From an uncultured bacterium (GTDB taxonomy: Bacteria; Bacillota; Clostridia; Oscillospirales; Acutalibacteraceae), in contig CAKXIK010000061.1 of the NCBI GenBank assembly GCA_934875675.1, positions 7,039-14,229 on the forward strand: DNA of 7,191 bases, in the 5' to 3' direction. Under the pieces are notes generated by a model that was given only the letters and a program-made list of their open reading frames with translations, was not told the origin of the DNA and made no database searches. This document shows positions 5,799-7,191 of this stretch, one piece after another; within the stretch, counting starts at the first letter, position 1; the number at the start of each line of letters is the position of its first letter. The translations under genes and the position numbers were made by a program.

Positions 5799-6366
5799 AA
5801 CTAATGTTTACAACAAAAAAACTTGTTCAAAAGAATGCCAAGTAATACATCATAGAAAAGTATCAATGATTTGCGGGAAAAAGAATCCAAAAAGTAAAAA
5901 GCATTTTGATCCTATCCCTTGCAAGCAATGCGGAAAAATGTTTACACCAAAATCATCTATAAATCGACTTTGTTCCAAAAAATGCAGTAAAGCTTTTTTT
6001 AATGTAGGCAGAAAAGTAAAGGTTGCTCCAAAGGTTGAATGCCCTTGGTGCCATAAAATCTTTGAAAGAAATGGCCGCTTTCAACGGTTCTGCTGCTCAA
6101 AATGCGCTGCGGAACATGCCAGATACTTATATCTGGAAAATAAATGCGCTGAAAATAAATTAGATCAGCTTGGGAAAATCCTCGTAAATCGCTGGCACAG
6201 GCTCGAACTTTCTGATGGTATAAGAGCAACCAATAAGGAGCCGTGGGATGCGCTTGTGTGCGCGTACACTTTAAGCGTTCCGGTAGAAGAAGTTGAAAAA
6301 GCGTTCTCCGAGTATGATGATTCGATTAAAAATGGAACGGAAAGGGAGTTTTATCAATGCCGGTAA
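5749..6366 (+). CDS. Triple zinc-knuckle protein, 205 aa
   Basis: ATG 5749 follows AAAGGAAG (5731-5738). Residues 1-125 contain three modules, each C-x2-C-x13-C-x3-C: C9/C12/C26/C30, C58/C61/C75/C79 and C98/C101/C115/C119. The first two read CGK-[EM]-F then CSK-x-C, the third HKIF then CSKC, so the three units look like copies of one FCS/MYM-like or zinc-ribbon fold that binds one zinc each. Residues 129-205 are a cysteine-poor, helical tail (LDQLGKILVNRWHRLELSDG, then WDALVCAYTLSVPVEEVEKAF). The likely use is binding nucleic acid or a protein partner; no catalytic residues are seen. The coding DNA for the zinc part is clearly poorer in G+C (about 35% over 5761-6060 by hand count, against about 49% in a stretch of the helicase gene), which hints at separate origin. 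It overlaps the methyltransferase start by ten bases. Confidence 0.82.
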   Translation: MKQIYKRVCPVCGKEFETNVYNKKTCSKECQVIHHRKVSMICGKKNPKSKKHFDPIPCKQCGKMFTPKSSINRLCSKKCSKAFFNVGRKVKVAPKVECPWCHKIFERNGRFQRFCCSKCAAEHARYLYLENKCAENKLDQLGKILVNRWHRLELSDGIRATNKEPWDALVCAYTLSVPVEEVEKAFSEYDDSIKNGTEREFYQCR

Positions 6367-7148
6367 AAACAGAATTGTTTAACGACAGCTTTCAAAATTT
6401 CAAGCGATATAACATTCCAAAGGCACAGCTGGTGATTGCGGATATTCCGTATAATTTGGGAGCAAACGCTTACGCAAGCAGCACGGAATGGTATATCGGC
6501 GGAGACAATAAAAACGGAGAGAGCAAGAAGGCTGGAAAAGCGTTTTTCAATACAGATAACAATTTTAACATTGCAGAGTATTTTCATTTCTGCAATCGGT
6601 TGCTGAAAAAAGAGCCGAAGAAAAGCAATGGACGCGGAAAATCTTCAGATGCACCGTGCATGATTGTATTCTGCGCGTTTGAGCAAATCCCGATTGTAAT
6701 AAAGTACGCAGAAAAATACGGATTTAAAAAGAGCCAGCACATTACATTTGTAAAAAATTATAGCGCCCAAGTACTTAAAGCAAATATGCGCATGGTTGGT
6801 GCATCTGAGCACGCATTAATCCTTTACCGTGATAAGCTCCCGAAATTTCGCAACAATGGACACATGATATTTGATTGGCAGGAATGGAAACGCGATGGAA
6901 AAGAAATTCCTAAAATTCATCCCACTCAAAAGCCAGTAAATATTTTGAAACGCCTCATCGAAATTTACACGGATGAAGGTGACGTGGTGATTGACCCAGT
7001 AGCAGGAAGCGGGACCACACTTCGGGCAGCAAAGGAATTGGGGCGCAACAGCTATGGATTTGAAATCGTAAAGGATTTTTGCAATAGAGCAAAAAACGAA
7101 ATGCTATCCTCGGCTGATGAACAAATCAAATTTGAGGTGACAGCATGA
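6357..7148 (+). CDS. DNA methyltransferase, beta-class N4-cytosine/N6-adenine type
   Basis: ATG 6357 lies eight bases after AAAGGGAG (6341-6348). The protein is 263 aa. The order of motifs is catalytic first: ADIPYN at 28-33 (motif IV, DPPY-like), then HPTQKPVNILKRLI at 188-201 (motif X region), then VIDPVAGSGTT at 211-221 (motif I, S-adenosylmethionine binding). That order is typical of beta-class enzymes of the N6_N4_Mtase family. It transfers a methyl group from S-adenosylmethionine to an exocyclic amino group of A or C; the target sequence cannot be read from here. No restriction endonuclease gene is next to it in the window, so it looks like an orphan phage methylase, which usually protects phage DNA or alters regulation. 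Motif IV is DIPY rather than DPPY, tolerated in some members. Confidence 0.92.
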   Translation: MPVKTELFNDSFQNFKRYNIPKAQLVIADIPYNLGANAYASSTEWYIGGDNKNGESKKAGKAFFNTDNNFNIAEYFHFCNRLLKKEPKKSNGRGKSSDAPCMIVFCAFEQIPIVIKYAEKYGFKKSQHITFVKNYSAQVLKANMRMVGASEHALILYRDKLPKFRNNGHMIFDWQEWKRDGKEIPKIHPTQKPVNILKRLIEIYTDEGDVVIDPVAGSGTTLRAAKELGRNSYGFEIVKDFCNRAKNEMLSSADEQIKFEVTA

Positions 7149-7191
7149 ATTCGCGTTGGAAGCCGTTGCCTGGGCAACACAAGGCTATGAT
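7145..7191 (+). CDS. Start of a further gene, truncated by the window end
   Basis: ATG at 7145 overlaps the methyltransferase stop (ATGA), with GAGGTGA at 7134-7140 just before it. The frame stays open to the end of the window and gives MNSRWKPLPGQHKAM. Fifteen residues are too few for a family call. The tight overlap and good ribosome binding site make it likely to be a real member of the same operon. Confidence 0.55.
   Translation, partial: MNSRWKPLPGQHKAM

Overview
This window is the early DNA-metabolism region of a phage or prophage, most likely from a Firmicutes host of the Clostridia type. The reasons are the strong AAGGAGG-type Shine-Dalgarno sequences, the moderate to low G+C, the use of GTG and TTG starts, and a tightly packed one-strand gene order with recombination, single-strand binding, initiator and primase-helicase genes. 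No structural, lysis, integrase or repressor gene is visible, so prophage versus free phage cannot be decided.

Layout: all thirteen genes are on the + strand. Most adjacent pairs overlap by a few to about 50 bases; the others are separated by 2 to 20 bases. (1) 1-1283 holds the 3' part of a PAPS-reductase-like PP-loop protein and three small unidentified proteins, the last with four cysteines. (2) 1286-3051 is a recombination/repair block: a Sak4/AAA_24-like P-loop ATPase, an SSB-like protein with an acidic tail, and an ERCC4/XPF-type nuclease. (3) 3029-5427 is the replication block: a short replisome-organizer-like winged-helix protein and a large T7 gp4-like primase-helicase (zinc ribbon, TOPRIM, RecA/DnaB-type helicase). 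(4) 5439-7148 holds a small unknown protein, an AT-rich gene for a protein with three equally spaced zinc-knuckle motifs, and a beta-class N4C/N6A DNA methyltransferase. A further gene begins at 7145 and runs off the end.

How they may work together: the initiator would bind an origin, the primase-helicase would unwind and prime, the SSB would coat single strands, the P-loop ATPase together with the SSB would promote annealing or recombination, and the ERCC4 nuclease would trim branched intermediates. The methyltransferase and perhaps the PAPS-reductase-like enzyme would modify DNA or protect it from the host.

The most interesting signals are non-coding or cross-gene. Inside the initiator gene there is an array of about six short repeats phased by one helical turn (3365-3426), followed at once by a perfect 8-bp inverted repeat (3437-3455), a good candidate for the phage replication origin. 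The SSB and the primase-helicase also end in the same four residues, DLPF, the SSB-tip signature, written with different codons. I see no promoter, terminator, tRNA, CRISPR array or insertion sequence; transcription presumably enters from upstream.
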